A program made the translations under genes and the position numbers. From the NCBI GenBank assembly GCA_014529385.2, contig CM043947.1, positions 124,842,391-124,906,390 on the forward strand: a stretch of 64,000 bases of DNA, in the 5' to 3' direction. This stretch comes from Adiantum capillus-veneris (Eukaryota; Streptophyta; Polypodiopsida; Polypodiales; Pteridaceae). The number at the start of each line of letters is the position of its first letter. The stretch's first letter is position 1. Positions 23,584-34,375 of this stretch are shown here, one piece after another. The notes below the pieces were generated by a model, which searched no databases, was not told the DNA's origin, and worked only from the letters and a program-made list of their open reading frames with translations.

Positions 23584-26500
23584 ATGGAGAGCCAACGCCA
23601 AATGTCTGGATATCCTCTTTTCTTTGGAGAGCCTGGAGAGGATGCAGAATTATTTTTAGCAAATTTCAAGATGTTTTGCCGTATCAAGAGGATAGTAACC
23701 GATCAAGAACGTGTAGAAATGTTTGAGGTGGTCCTTAGGAAAGATGCTAGTACTTGGTTTGACTCTTTGCCTGAAGAAGTTAAGGGGAATTACACAGAAG
23801 TTTCGAATCGTTTTAAGAGATACTTCTTTGATCCCCAAAACACTCAAAAACTATGGCAAGACATTGTTTCTCATAAGCAAAAAGACTTAGATGACTACTA
23901 CTTGTACAAGCAAGAGTTTCTACGTCTTTGGGCTCTATGGATACGAAATGTTGCTAACCCTGGTGATGGTGCATACTTTTTAAAGAAGGAGAGGTTCATA
24001 GCCGGACTCTTTCCTGACCTTAAGGTAAAAGTTGAGGCGGGTGCACCTGCTACTTTTGATGCAGCTGAAACTAGGGCTGCTGAGAAGTATAGGAAACTCA
24101 AGTGCTTAAGGGGAGAGGTTCCAATAGAAGGTCTTAGACCCAAAGGTAAGTCACAAGCATCAACATCTAGGGAGCTTCTTGAGGTAACGACTGAAGTGAT
24201 TGAGAAGTTAAATGAATCTTTAAGCAGCCTGTCAATTCACCTTGCACAAGCTGTAGGTCCAAAGGGACAAGCAAAGAAGTCAGAAGAGAGAGAGCCACGA
24301 ACTAGGAGAGTCTTGCAATGTTGGAATTGCGGAGAGTCTGGACATGGGATGTATAATTGTCCTTGGCCCCGTGGAGAGCCAGGGAGACCTAACTTGAATT
24401 ACCCAGTGATGAATGCAGGAGAAGGAGCTGGTCAACAACCAAGGCTTCTACAAAGGCCAAATGGACCAAGACCACCTCCACAAGGGGTAGAAGGAGTTCC
24501 ACCTTTGCCAGATCCAAATGTGCATGTGGTAGAGGTGACAAATTCAAATGAGGTTGACATGGAAGCCAATGGCATTAAGCGTGGCCGAGGAAAAGGTAAA
24601 GAGAAAGAAGGAGTCACATCACAGAGTGACCATGGACAAGGCAAGAAGGCAAAGGAAACCAAGGAAACCAAGAGGACTCGACGTCGTATCAACCTCCAAG
24701 ACTTCCCTCTTGGACATGGTATGGCTCCGTACAACTTGTTGGAAGACATGAGAGGTAAGGGTCCTGATATTTCATGGCCTCAATTTCTTGCATTATGTCC
24801 ACAAGTTAGGAGGGATTTAACAAGGGCAGTTAGCACTAGAAGAAAGGTAAAAGAGAGTGTGCCTGTTGTAAAAATTGCACAAGCTGAAATGAATGAGGAC
24901 ATTACACTGGTGCTAGACTGTTACATCAATGGAAGATTGGTTAGGAAAGGTCTAGTGGATGGGGGTGCACAAATTTGCATCATGACAGAGGGACTCATGC
25001 AAAGACTAGGCATGCACATCCATGAGACACCTGAAATCAAAGTCAAGATGGCAAACAATAGCAAGGCTAGGTGTGTAGGCATTTGTAAAAATGTCTTTGT
25101 AGAGGCCTTTGGCATTAAGAAAGCGGTGGATTTTTATGTTATGTCGACCAAAGGAAGTGGTTATCCATTTATCCTAGGAAGACCATGGCTAATGAAAATG
25201 CGAGCTTTGCAGGATTGGGAGAGTGGGAAATTAATTTGCAGGAATGACAATCATAAGAAGGTTGTCTTTGACATGAAGGAGCAACGCCAAGAGGAGCTCC
25301 ATGAAGGATCATCTCAAAGTGAGACGGAAGAAGGTTGGACCGATAGCACTTCAGAAGAAGAAAGTAGCGGCAGCATTACTGAAGAGGAGTCTTCCATCGA
25401 AGTCATGGGGGTAAGGTTTAAGCCAAGCAACCAAGAGACCTCTTGTCAAGGCTTGGAGGAGGTAGGTCCTCAAGAGAACGAAGGTGTTCAAGATGAAGGG
25501 ATGCTGGAAGGTATGCTATCAACAACACTTACAAAGGATGAAAGAGAGGAGTTCAAATGTGTGCTAAGGAAGTTTCCTAGGCTTTTTGCTAAAGACTACA
25601 CCGACGTGCGTGGGGTAGATGTTGTTCAACACAAGATTGAGTTAAAGCCTGAGGCCACACCTAAAGCTCAGAAGCTACGAAGGCTAGGAGTTATAAAGGA
25701 GCAGGCTCTACTCAAGGAGGTAAGAAAGCTTTTAGCAGCAGGTTTCATTTATCCAGTGGAGAATTCAGAGTGGGTCTCTCTTGTTGTTGTCACTCCTAAG
25801 AAAAATGGCAAGTGGAGGGTGTGTGTGGATTACCGTCCCCTCAATGAGGCAACAAAAAGAGATCACTTTCCCCTCCCATTCCAGGATGAGATACTAAATG
25901 AGGTAGCTGGTCATGAGAAGTACACTGTGTGTGATGGTTACTCAGGTTACTTTCAAATAGGGATTGCATTGGAGGATCAATTGAAAACAACCTTTATCAC
26001 TCCTTGGGGTTGTTATGCTTTTAGAGTCATGCCATTTGGTCTGACAAATGCTCCTGCAACATTCCAACGTTTCATGAACATGGTGTTTCAAGCATTCTTT
26101 GGAAAGTCAATTAGGGTGTTCATTGATGATTTCTGTATTTATAGCTCAAAATCATTGCATCTACAAAGGGTAGAAGAAGGTTTAAAGAAGCTCTACGACA
26201 TGGGAGGTCAACTCAACCCCGACAAGTGCCATATAGGTGAGGATGAAGTAATCTTGCTTGGTCATAAAGTTTCTTACAAAGGCATTGAAGTGGATCCTTC
26301 AAAGGCAAAGGCTCTTATTGAGCTACCATCACCCAAGAGTCTTAAGGAGGTCATCTCATTCATTCAAAAGGTGAAGTATATGTCACGCTTCATTCACTTA
26401 GCCTCGGAGTTACTTCACCCTTTGGAAAAGTTGACACAACAAGTAGAATTTGCATGGTCTGATGAGCTTGAAGAGTACTTTTGTAACATTAAAGCCATTT

Positions 26501-27393
26501 TGTCAGAGCTACCAACACTCATGCCTCCTTGTTGGGAGTACACATTCTTTGTTAGCTCTAGTGCTGGGAAAGAAACAATTGGTGCAGTTTTGCTACAACA
26601 AGATCCCTATAGTACCAGGATGCGGCCCATCTACTTTGCTAGTAGGGTCATGAATGCTTTAGAGAGAGGCTACATGGAGGCAGAACTCATGATGCTTTCT
26701 CTCATGTTTGCGATAAGGAAGTTTAAATCCTACTTGCTCCCAAAACCTTTTGTAATCCTCACCGCAGAGAATTTGTTCCCTTGGGTGTCATCTCAAATGA
26801 ATCTTAGTACTAGGATCTCAGAGTGGATTATGGAGTTGCAAGAGTTTCAATACTCTTTCAAGGTAGAAGATAGTGTGCGTGCACAATTGGCAGGGATTCT
26901 CACTTATAGGGTGCATGAAAAGGAGATTAAGGTGCCTGAAGTAAAGACCCTACCATTGCCACCACCAAAAAGTATTCCTAATGCTTTTACCTTGTTCTTT
27001 GATGGAGATTTTCGTCGAGCCACAGGAAAAGCAAGCGGAGGGCTAGTGTTGCTCAACCCAAGTGGAGAGGTGGTCATGAAAGAGAAGTTCAATCTACCAA
27101 GTTCAGCTAGCAACAATGAAGCAGAATATGACACACTACTTCATGGTTTAAAAATATGCATTGGCCATGGTATACAATGTCTCATGGTAAAAGGGGATGC
27201 ACTTCTCATTGTGAAGCAGATTTTAGGCATTTGGGCATGCAAAAATAAAAGACTAAGGGCCAAAGTTCATACCATCCGTAGGCTATTTAATCAATTTGAG
27301 GAGGTGCAATTATATCATATTCCTAGGAAACAAAATGAAGATGCTGATTTACTTGCACAACAAGCCGTTGCATGTGTAAAGAAAGAAGTGTAG
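23584..27393 (+). CDS. Gag-protease-RT-RNase H polyprotein of the inner element (1269 codons)
   Basis: It starts at ATG (MESQRQMSGYPLFFGEPGED). Gag capsid occupies about residues 10-130, with a zinc knuckle CWNCGESGHGMYNC near 245-258. The protease loop (LVDGGAQICIM) is near 457; the Ser/Thr of D-S/T-G is Gly here. RT spans about 700-960, with WVSLVVVTPKKNGKWRVCVD near 728, MPFGLTNAPATF near 820 and the active site FIDD near 845. A first RNase H runs about 985-1100. A second one (about 1133-1262, FFDGDFRRATGKASGG, SNNEAEYDTLLHGL, HIPRKQNEDADLLA) is of the aRNH type. Dual RNase H is a known feature of the Tat lineage. The frame is intact to a TAG at 27391. Confidence 0.9.
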   Translation: MESQRQMSGYPLFFGEPGEDAELFLANFKMFCRIKRIVTDQERVEMFEVVLRKDASTWFDSLPEEVKGNYTEVSNRFKRYFFDPQNTQKLWQDIVSHKQKDLDDYYLYKQEFLRLWALWIRNVANPGDGAYFLKKERFIAGLFPDLKVKVEAGAPATFDAAETRAAEKYRKLKCLRGEVPIEGLRPKGKSQASTSRELLEVTTEVIEKLNESLSSLSIHLAQAVGPKGQAKKSEEREPRTRRVLQCWNCGESGHGMYNCPWPRGEPGRPNLNYPVMNAGEGAGQQPRLLQRPNGPRPPPQGVEGVPPLPDPNVHVVEVTNSNEVDMEANGIKRGRGKGKEKEGVTSQSDHGQGKKAKETKETKRTRRRINLQDFPLGHGMAPYNLLEDMRGKGPDISWPQFLALCPQVRRDLTRAVSTRRKVKESVPVVKIAQAEMNEDITLVLDCYINGRLVRKGLVDGGAQICIMTEGLMQRLGMHIHETPEIKVKMANNSKARCVGICKNVFVEAFGIKKAVDFYVMSTKGSGYPFILGRPWLMKMRALQDWESGKLICRNDNHKKVVFDMKEQRQEELHEGSSQSETEEGWTDSTSEEESSGSITEEESSIEVMGVRFKPSNQETSCQGLEEVGPQENEGVQDEGMLEGMLSTTLTKDEREEFKCVLRKFPRLFAKDYTDVRGVDVVQHKIELKPEATPKAQKLRRLGVIKEQALLKEVRKLLAAGFIYPVENSEWVSLVVVTPKKNGKWRVCVDYRPLNEATKRDHFPLPFQDEILNEVAGHEKYTVCDGYSGYFQIGIALEDQLKTTFITPWGCYAFRVMPFGLTNAPATFQRFMNMVFQAFFGKSIRVFIDDFCIYSSKSLHLQRVEEGLKKLYDMGGQLNPDKCHIGEDEVILLGHKVSYKGIEVDPSKAKALIELPSPKSLKEVISFIQKVKYMSRFIHLASELLHPLEKLTQQVEFAWSDELEEYFCNIKAILSELPTLMPPCWEYTFFVSSSAGKETIGAVLLQQDPYSTRMRPIYFASRVMNALERGYMEAELMMLSLMFAIRKFKSYLLPKPFVILTAENLFPWVSSQMNLSTRISEWIMELQEFQYSFKVEDSVRAQLAGILTYRVHEKEIKVPEVKTLPLPPPKSIPNAFTLFFDGDFRRATGKASGGLVLLNPSGEVVMKEKFNLPSSASNNEAEYDTLLHGLKICIGHGIQCLMVKGDALLIVKQILGIWACKNKRLRAKVHTIRRLFNQFEEVQLYHIPRKQNEDADLLAQQAVACVKKEV

Positions 27394-27399
27394 GTCATC

Positions 27400-28857
27400 A
27401 TGGTGGCGGTTGCTGTGAAGCAACCGAGGTACCAGGGATTGGAGTCATTGGCTCCCATCATTGGCTACATTTTGGAGGGTGAGTTTCCATCAGACTTCAC
27501 AAAAGCTCAGAAGAGGAGACTCATGAAGAAGGCAAGCATGTATCTCTTCCTAGAAGGCTCCCTCTATCAAAGAGGGAAGGATAAAGTGTGCAGAAGAGTA
27601 CCAACTATTGCGGAAATTCCAGCCATTCTAAAAGGTTTGCATGAAGAGGCATGTGGTGGTCATTTTTCCCAAGAATTAAATGTGAAGAAGATTTTGCTTG
27701 CGGGGTATGTTTGGCCAAGTCTGCATGTGGATGTCCAACATTGGTGTAAAAGTTGTCACAATTGTCAGGTAAATGGGAATAGAAGATTGATTTATGGTCC
27801 AAGGCAAATTGTGCTTGCAAATGGACCCTTTGAAAAGTGGGGCATTGATGCTATGGGTCCTCTGCCTAGGACAAAAAATGGTAAACTCTACATTCTAGTG
27901 GCTGTAGACTATATGACTAGGTGGGTGGAAGCACAAAGTGTGGCAAAGGTAAATGAGAGGACAGTGAGCAAATTCTTCTACACTCACATTTGTTGTAGAT
28001 TTGGCACACCTTTGGAGATTGTTTTTGATAATGGTCCAGGGTTTAGAAAGGGATTTCTCATAGAAGTCTGTGAAGAACTTCGCATTCTACATCATCACAG
28101 TACACCCTACTATCCCCAATCAAATGGTTTGGTAGAAAAAGCTAATGGTGTCATTGCAGGCATCATTAGAAAGATGGTGAAAAAGAAGACAAAGTTGTGG
28201 GATGACTTCTTGGATGGTGCCTTGTGGGCGTATCGAACCACATATAGGGAAGCCACAGAGTTCACACCATTTCACTTGGTCTATGGTCAAGAGGCTTTAC
28301 AACCAATTGAGCTAAACATTCCAACAATGCGACTTCATGGCAAATCAGCACAAGATGATCAAGAAGCATGGATGGATCGACTTCTTACCTCAGCTGAGCT
28401 TGAGTGGAAAAGAGAATCAACATACGAGTGTTATAAGAGGAAAGCCACACAAACAAAGGAGAAGCTTGACAAGAAACTGAAGGACAAAGGCATCAATGAA
28501 GGAGATCTTGTGCTAAGGTATGACAATCGACTCGATAATCGTTTTGATGCCAAATTTGAAACAAGATGGCAGGGGCCATACATAGTCAAGAAGGCTTTCA
28601 ATTCAAGTTACTATCAACTTATGGACTTGAATGGGAAAGAGCACTCCAGGAAGGTAAACGGCTATCGCTTGAAGCCTTACTTGAGTCGCCTTCTACCAAA
28701 GGATCTACCAGAGCAAAAGGCAACTATCCCATGTAAGTATTGTTCCATGAAGCATGAGTGTAACACAAACCAAAATTCCAAGGGGCCAAACAATGAAGAT
28801 CTTGTCAAGGACTCTGAAGCACTCTCTTTGGAAAAGATTCTTTATGATGATACATGA
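27400..28857 (+). CDS. Integrase of the inner element, after an in-frame TAG
   Basis: It lies in the same frame as the preceding polyprotein, separated only by TAG and two codons before an ATG. The zinc-binding H-H-C-C is present (H..EACGGH, then CKSCHNC). The D, D and E of the core are in WGIDAMGPL, VFDNGPGF and SNGLVEKANG. The C-terminal region after about residue 370 (DLVLRYDNRLDNRF, then KFETRWQGPYIV) is the usual SH3-like/GPY module. No chromodomain is seen. The single TAG could be a knock-out mutation or a programmed stop; one copy cannot tell. Confidence 0.9.
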   Translation: MVAVAVKQPRYQGLESLAPIIGYILEGEFPSDFTKAQKRRLMKKASMYLFLEGSLYQRGKDKVCRRVPTIAEIPAILKGLHEEACGGHFSQELNVKKILLAGYVWPSLHVDVQHWCKSCHNCQVNGNRRLIYGPRQIVLANGPFEKWGIDAMGPLPRTKNGKLYILVAVDYMTRWVEAQSVAKVNERTVSKFFYTHICCRFGTPLEIVFDNGPGFRKGFLIEVCEELRILHHHSTPYYPQSNGLVEKANGVIAGIIRKMVKKKTKLWDDFLDGALWAYRTTYREATEFTPFHLVYGQEALQPIELNIPTMRLHGKSAQDDQEAWMDRLLTSAELEWKRESTYECYKRKATQTKEKLDKKLKDKGINEGDLVLRYDNRLDNRFDAKFETRWQGPYIVKKAFNSSYYQLMDLNGKEHSRKVNGYRLKPYLSRLLPKDLPEQKATIPCKYCSMKHECNTNQNSKGPNNEDLVKDSEALSLEKILYDDT

Positions 28858-28865
28858 ATATACCA

Positions 28866-28885
28866 TCATCCTGGGGGAGGGCTAA
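28866..28885 (+). other. Polypurine tract of the inner element
   Basis: CCTGGGGGAGGGCTAA lies immediately before the LTR start at 28886. This is the expected plus-strand primer position. Confidence 0.75.
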
Positions 28886-30589
28886 TGATAGCCGTTTTTC
28901 GGCTCTCTGTGATTGCCATAGTGAGTTATGCCCCCCTATCAAATCACTTAAACACTGTGGTTACCCTCACCCTTTCATTGTATATAGGTGCGTGTGAGTT
29001 AGGGGACTTTTCCCATATCTCCTTACTGAAATAAAAAACCCTCAATTAGCTAGGCATTGGGCTAGTTGAGCCAAAAAAATAAAAAATATAAGTATATTAT
29101 GGCCCATGCGTATGTAAATATTTCTTTGTATATAGGGCCTAAATAAAAGATTTTTTCATAATTATTTTGGTATTTATTTAAATATTTTTACCTAGGTGTG
29201 TGTTATTTATGCTCTGTACATTGCCTCACCATTACCACAATTTTTCTTACCATTTTTCATACTAGATTACATATAGAAATATTTTCATGTAAGCTTCTCT
29301 TATATTTGGTGTAACTCCACCCCAACAAAAATCCAAAAAAACTAGTTTTATTTCTGTGTATATTTTTTCACTATTGTGATTTTTCCCTTTCTACATCTAT
29401 TTTGTTTTTTTTCTGAAAAATTAGAACCCCAAAAATATTTATCTTTTTATGGTAGCCTCATAATGAGAGAGATTTCTTTTGACCCCTTTATATTTTTTCC
29501 ACTCATATTATTTATATTTGACATGCACATATTTTTTAGACCCCTCAATATTTGATTTTCTTAGTTGTACTATTCACTTATATCATGATCTCAACAATAT
29601 CTTCAATTATAGACCTACCAAATAAGGTCAAGGGTAGGTGGCATGCATACATGCACTATGGAGGGCTCACTCTTGGAGGTATTCAAAAGAATCATCCAAA
29701 GAAGGACCCCACAAGGACCTTGTGCAGTGGAAAAAAACGATTGGTTTTGTTGAATTTTTAAAGTTCATTTGCTCTCCGAATTTGAAAAGGTGATACAAAC
29801 AAAAGTTGTAGCTCGTGGGCTGAACTTTTGTCTCAAATTTTTCCATATTTTTTTGAGCTACGAGCTGTGAGCTATGATTTTATTAGTGGACCCCAGTTTT
29901 CCCATGCTATGCAGCCACACTCTCTCTTCCACTTTATCATTTTCCTCTTTCACACACACTTCTCCACTCATCATCCCCACCTCTCTCACCACTCCTCTCT
30001 GCACCCTACTCACCTTCTCCTCAACCTTGAAGAATAAGAGAAACCATGGTGAACTCATACCTCCCACACACAATTCCATTCCAAAATTGACCACCTAGTC
30101 TCAGCTTTCCTCCTCCAAATTACCCATATCTATCAAAAAAACCACAAAATTCAGCCTCTTCTCTTAAAAGACAGCATCATGGTGGTTGATTACTCAGCTT
30201 CAATTACCTTGTCTCTCAAGGAAGGTCAAGAGTGGAGAAAAAATGTACCGTCAAAGCTAGTGGACCGTCAACAAGCGTCAAAATTGGCCCTACTCAAGAC
30301 ACTTGGAGCATCAACCTTGTAAGAAATCCACCTTTTCTTACCTCTTAAGAGTTTTTCTTCCTTATTTGTATCCTACATGGATACTCCCATTGTAAATATC
30401 CATTTCCATTTGTAAATTAATACTAACTCTACTAACACTAACCCACTATGAAAAGTCCTATCACCTCCATTTCTCTCCTCTCTCTTTCCCCACCAACTTC
30501 TTGATAATTCCAAGCAAAAGAAATTAGATAAATTGCTGAAAATCTAACCCAACCATGGTTAGAGGAGTAACCCTAGCCTTCAAAATTGC

Positions 30590-30598
30590 TATAAAAGG
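30590..30598 (+). promoter_or_regulatory. TATA box in the 3' LTR of the inner element
   Basis: TATAAAAGG lies within CTATAAAAGGAGGGTGTAGC. If used, transcription would start about 30 bases on, near 30625. This would mark the U3/R border and give a long R-U5. Confidence 0.5.
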
Positions 30599-31262
30599 AG
30601 GGTGTAGCTAGCACAAAAAGGGGGGAGAAGAAAGAGCACTATGCAATAGCTTGAGAAGCCAAGCTCAACCTCTTGAGAAGGAGCTCTTGAGTGGAATCTC
30701 ATTGGCATTAGGCATATGTATGTGTTGTATTAGGGGTGATTAGCAAGGGAACTCTATGCCATTGTAAGAGAGAGTGATCATTAAATTGAGAGTAGGAAAT
30801 CTATCATTTCTCCTACTAGAGTAAGCCCAACATTTGTTGAATCAAGGAGGGTGAATTTGGACTAAGCATGGATACCTTGTCTCCCTTCCAACGTGAAGTC
30901 ATGGACAATAATGATGTGTAAGTGTCTTGGTGTTTTATGTAAGTTCTTGATAGCTTGTCTCCGGGTACTGTTATCAATTTAGCCATAAATCCCACATGCT
31001 GTAAGAGGGCGACAGGGTGGAGAGGACTCCCCTGGCCTTAAGACAGTGATTGGGGTGGTTTTTTTATCGTGATGTGTTGTGGTGTAATTTACTCAGGCTA
31101 TGTTGAACAAATACTAATCTCACTTTGATTGGTCATGACAGATTTGTAAGAAGGCATTAGTATAACAAGCACCCCCTTCCCCCTTCTCTCTCTTTCTTAC
31201 ATATATATATATTTATGTTTGCTTGATCATTAACGATACACTTCAAAGCAGCCCGAGCATCA

Positions 31263-31304
31263 TCTCTCTCTCTCTCTCTCTCCCGCTCTCTCTCTCTCTC
31301 TCTC
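31263..31304. repeat. (TC)n microsatellite within the LTR
   Basis: Two CT runs are separated by CCG. Confidence 0.9.
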
Positions 31305-31570
31305 GTGTTTTAGTGTGTGAGAGTGCTCCATTGGTGTTAGGGTTAGTGTAAGTTCCTTGCTTGTTTGTGGGTTGCTCTAACGATTCTGCTCTTTTGCGTC
31401 CTAGTTCGCTCTTAAACTAGGTGGTGCCCCTTGTGTAGTTGGGATTTGGCTGGGGGTTTGTTGTTTTGGTTTGTGTTGTGTTGTGCCCCAGCCCCATTGA
31501 GCAGCACAGGAGCCTTGAAGGGTGTCTAGAGGTTGCTCTTCTTGTTTCCCGCCCCGGACCGCTTCACTAC

Positions 31571-32943
31571 AAAGCAAATCTGAGAGAAATGGGGCCGTCC
31601 AACTCTCAGGAAACGAGAATGAAATTGCAACTCACAAATGGGTATGTAGAGAGACCATTGGGAATCCTGGACCAAATAGTTGTAACTTCGTGTGGAATTA
31701 ACTATGAGCACACCTTTGCTGTGGTGGATTTCGAGAAAACGAACAACTTCAACATTATTTTGGGACGACCTTTTATGCGTCAACTCAAAATGATACAGAT
31801 TGGGGGTATGACCAAATCTACGTAAGGCACAAAGAGCTAATAACAAAAATCAACATGAAGGATTATAGCTATAGAGACGTTGCAAAAACACCAGTGCAAG
31901 AATTTAATTCAACCACTGTAAATGAAAAAGAAATACTTGCATGGATGCAAACGAAAGCGCATGTATGGATGTGTGGAGCATCTGATTGTGGAGACATAAT
32001 CAAAGAGGAATGCGTTTTGGAAAGACTCGTAGAAGAAAAAGCTTATCTCCCAGAACCGTTCCCTGAACATTTATTTGAGCCATTCGGGTGGACTCAAATA
32101 TTGTCAACCTTGGACGTATGTGTTAACAAATGCACATCTACAAAATTTTGTGACGAAGAAGGATACGACCTAGTAACGTTGCAAATGGCTAGCATCATCC
32201 TTGAGTCAGGATCGGAGAGCGAGGAACAAGAAGAACCACCACGTAAGACCGAGTGGAAAAGAATAATTGATGAGATATCTGTAGTGAACGATAGGAATCA
32301 AATGGAGGAGGAATTCACGGATTCACTAAGCGGTGACCTTCCATCACTAGACGATGAAATCCAACTGATAGAGGCTGATGATGAAAGATCAAGTGCATCA
32401 GAGACAAATAGGAAGTACAGATCGCGGCAGGACAGGTTTTACGAGTTTCCTAACCAAAAACCTAGTCGACAGGAGCGGTATAAATCCAAGAGAACAAGAA
32501 AATCAAGGACGAATAAGCATAATCCGATGCCTCTTGTTAATGACAGAACGGGATATCTAAAGCTTTTCAAAGCTGGTGATTGTGTCAAAGACGAGGTCAC
32601 TGGCCGGTTTATAAAAACTAAACCGTGGAAAAACAACAAGAAGAATAGACATGAAAAGCAAACAACTAAGTCGCAAAAAGGGGAGAAAACAGGGTCTGGA
32701 ATGACCAAAACAGAGAGGAAAACAGAGTACAATAAGCTAAAGCGAACCCTCAGAGACATATGGACGACTGACTTTGAAACAAATGAGGACACGAGTTCTG
32801 ACAAGATGGATGCACCGTCCCATTATAAGAAGTATACCATACGAGATAGGAAAATCATAGTGCAACAACCAATGAGGGAATTGAAGGAACCGGGTACATC
32901 GTACGACGGTCCTGAAAAAGCCAAACGAATAGATCTAGCGTAG
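31571..32943 (+). pseudogene. Second half of protease and the protease-RT linker, outer element
   Basis: After the inner element, protease resumes with the flap and the closing block (NNFNIILGRPFMRQLKMIQ near 31741-31800), where ILGRPF is the conserved retropepsin ending. A frameshift lies near 31610 and another near 31800. The 362-codon frame at 31855-32943 is a hydrophilic, charged linker (KYRSRQDRFYEFP, KSKRTRKSRTNK) with no known domain, as in other large Tat-like polyproteins. It ends at a TAG (32941), after which the same frame continues into RT. Confidence 0.75.
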
Positions 32944-33954
32944 CCAGGAGAAGATCCAAAACCTGCATATATTGCCGCGGATCTTAGTGAAGAAGAGGAA
33001 AAGCTTTTGGTAGTTACTCTTAAACAATATAGAGATGTGTTTGCATGATCATACAAAGATCTTAAGGGGATGGATCCAAGTATTTGTCAACACACAATAC
33101 CCCTTAAGAATGACGCTAAACCCAACAGACAACGTCCCTATACTTACAATGAAACGTTTACGATAAAGATCAAGGAGGAGATAGATAAACTTAAGGAGGC
33201 AGATTTTATTTACGAAATTGAGCACACCGATTGGGTTTCACCAATTGTGGTAGTCCCGAAGAAAAATGGAAAGTTAAGAGTGTGCGTCAATCTCAAGAAA
33301 GTAAACGCTGCTACAATTCGGGACAACTATCCCCTACCCATTACTGATTATGTAATAGAAAGGGTGGCAGAAAAAGAGGCTTATAGTTTCTTAGATGGCT
33401 TTTCGGGTTACAACCAACTCGCAATAAAGCCAGAGGATCAACACAAAACGGCTTTCGAAAATGAATGGGCTATTTTTGCATTTCGGGTAATGGCTTTTGG
33501 CTTAACCAATGCACTAGCCACATTTCAAAGGCTGATGGGTCATGCTTTTAAAGAATATCTAAGATAGTTCTTAATAATTTACATGGATGACTTGTGCGTT
33601 CACTCTCTTATAAGATTGGAGCACATAGAGCACTTGACTAAGGTGTTCGAAAAATGCAGACTGTATCGGATTTGCCTCAATCCAGAGAAATGTGTCTTCA
33701 TGGTAAGACATGGCAAAATATTGGGACATATAGTATTCAAAAATGGTATTTCGACAGACATGGAGAAGATCAATGTCATTGTTGATCTACCACGACCAGT
33801 AAAGGTGAGAGAGATACAAGCATTTATGGGCCATTGTGGATATTATCGCATATTTATCTACTCATACGCTATAATTGCAAAATCACTTTATGCGCTGATA
33901 ACTAAATTTGAGTGGACGGATGAGTGCGAGAAAGCTTTTCAAACTTTGAAGTAG
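32944..33954 (+). pseudogene. Reverse transcriptase of the outer element
   Basis: The RT spans the frames 33070-33567 and 33583-33954, which are the same frame broken by a TAG at 33565. An upstream part (32944-33069) has a TGA at 33046 where the motif FAWSY usually has Trp. Fingers (WVSPIVVVPKKNGKLRVCV), palm (FLDGFSGYNQLAIKPEDQ, FGLTNALATFQRLM), active site YMDD (33580-33591) and thumb (GKILGHIVFKNGI, FMGHCGYYRIFIYSYA) are in order and otherwise well kept. A TAG at 33952 ends it. Confidence 0.85.
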
Positions 33955-34375
33955 AGATTAATTTCCGCTCCAATTTTGAAGACTCCGGATTGGGAGAAGA
34001 TATTTCACATCCACGTAGGTGCATCAACATATGCAATAGGATGCATACTTGCACAACCTGGAGAGAACAACATGGATTTTCCAATAAGTTACTCCAGTAG
34101 ACAACTGAACAATGCAGACAAAAATTACATAACAAATGAGAGGGAGGGATTGGGTATGGTCTATGCGGTGAAAAAGTTTAGACACTACTTACTTTTCAAT
34201 AAATTTGTATTCTTCGTTGATCACCAAGCATTGTTGTACTTAGTAAACAAACCTTGCAGTACGGGGAGAATTGCTCGATGGTTCATCATACTGCTTGAGT
34301 TTGACTTCATGGTAGTAGTGAAGAAAGGAACTACACACTAAAGAGCGGATCATTTATCTAGAATGATGCATATTG
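33955..34375 (+). pseudogene. RNase H of the outer element
   Basis: The frame starts right after a TAG and reads IFHIHVGASTYAIGCILAQP (an altered first catalytic acid, VGAS for DAS), NEREGLGMVYAVKKFRHYLL and FVDHQALLYLVNKP. It ends GTTH-stop-RADHLSRM, where the stop is a TAA in place of a sense codon. Removal of the RNA template strand is the family role. No second (aRNH) RNase H is seen here, unlike the inner element. Confidence 0.8.

Larger units (their letters stand above)
21117..31566 (+). mobile_element. Inner Ty3/gypsy element (10.45 kb) inserted in the outer protease gene
   Basis: LTRs start TGATAGCCG at 21117 and at 28886. The right LTR ends CA at 31566. CTAC lies directly before the left LTR (21113-21116) and after the right one (31567-31570), a 4-bp target duplication (5 bp if one substitution is allowed). 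Removing the element and one CTAC puts the outer protease codons back in phase across the junction, apart from one TGA where the conserved position is normally Trp. The element holds an ORF cassette (22230-23534), gag-pol and integrase. The left LTR is shortened, so it cannot be autonomous now. Confidence 0.9.
28886..31566 (+). mobile_element. 3' LTR of the inner element (about 2.68 kb)
   Basis: It runs from TGATAGCCG to CTTCA and is followed by the target duplication. Its first 980 bases match the 5' LTR. The remaining 1.7 kb has no second copy here, so an insertion within this LTR cannot be excluded. It includes a TATA box (30590), a CT microsatellite (31263-31304) and a G/T-rich end. Open frames at 29552 and 29828 look like chance. 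Confidence 0.75.

Noticed and set aside
29858-30098. Overlapping open frames in the 3' LTR of the inner element
   Set aside because: They lie on both strands over the same CT-rich DNA and show no motif; composition explains them.
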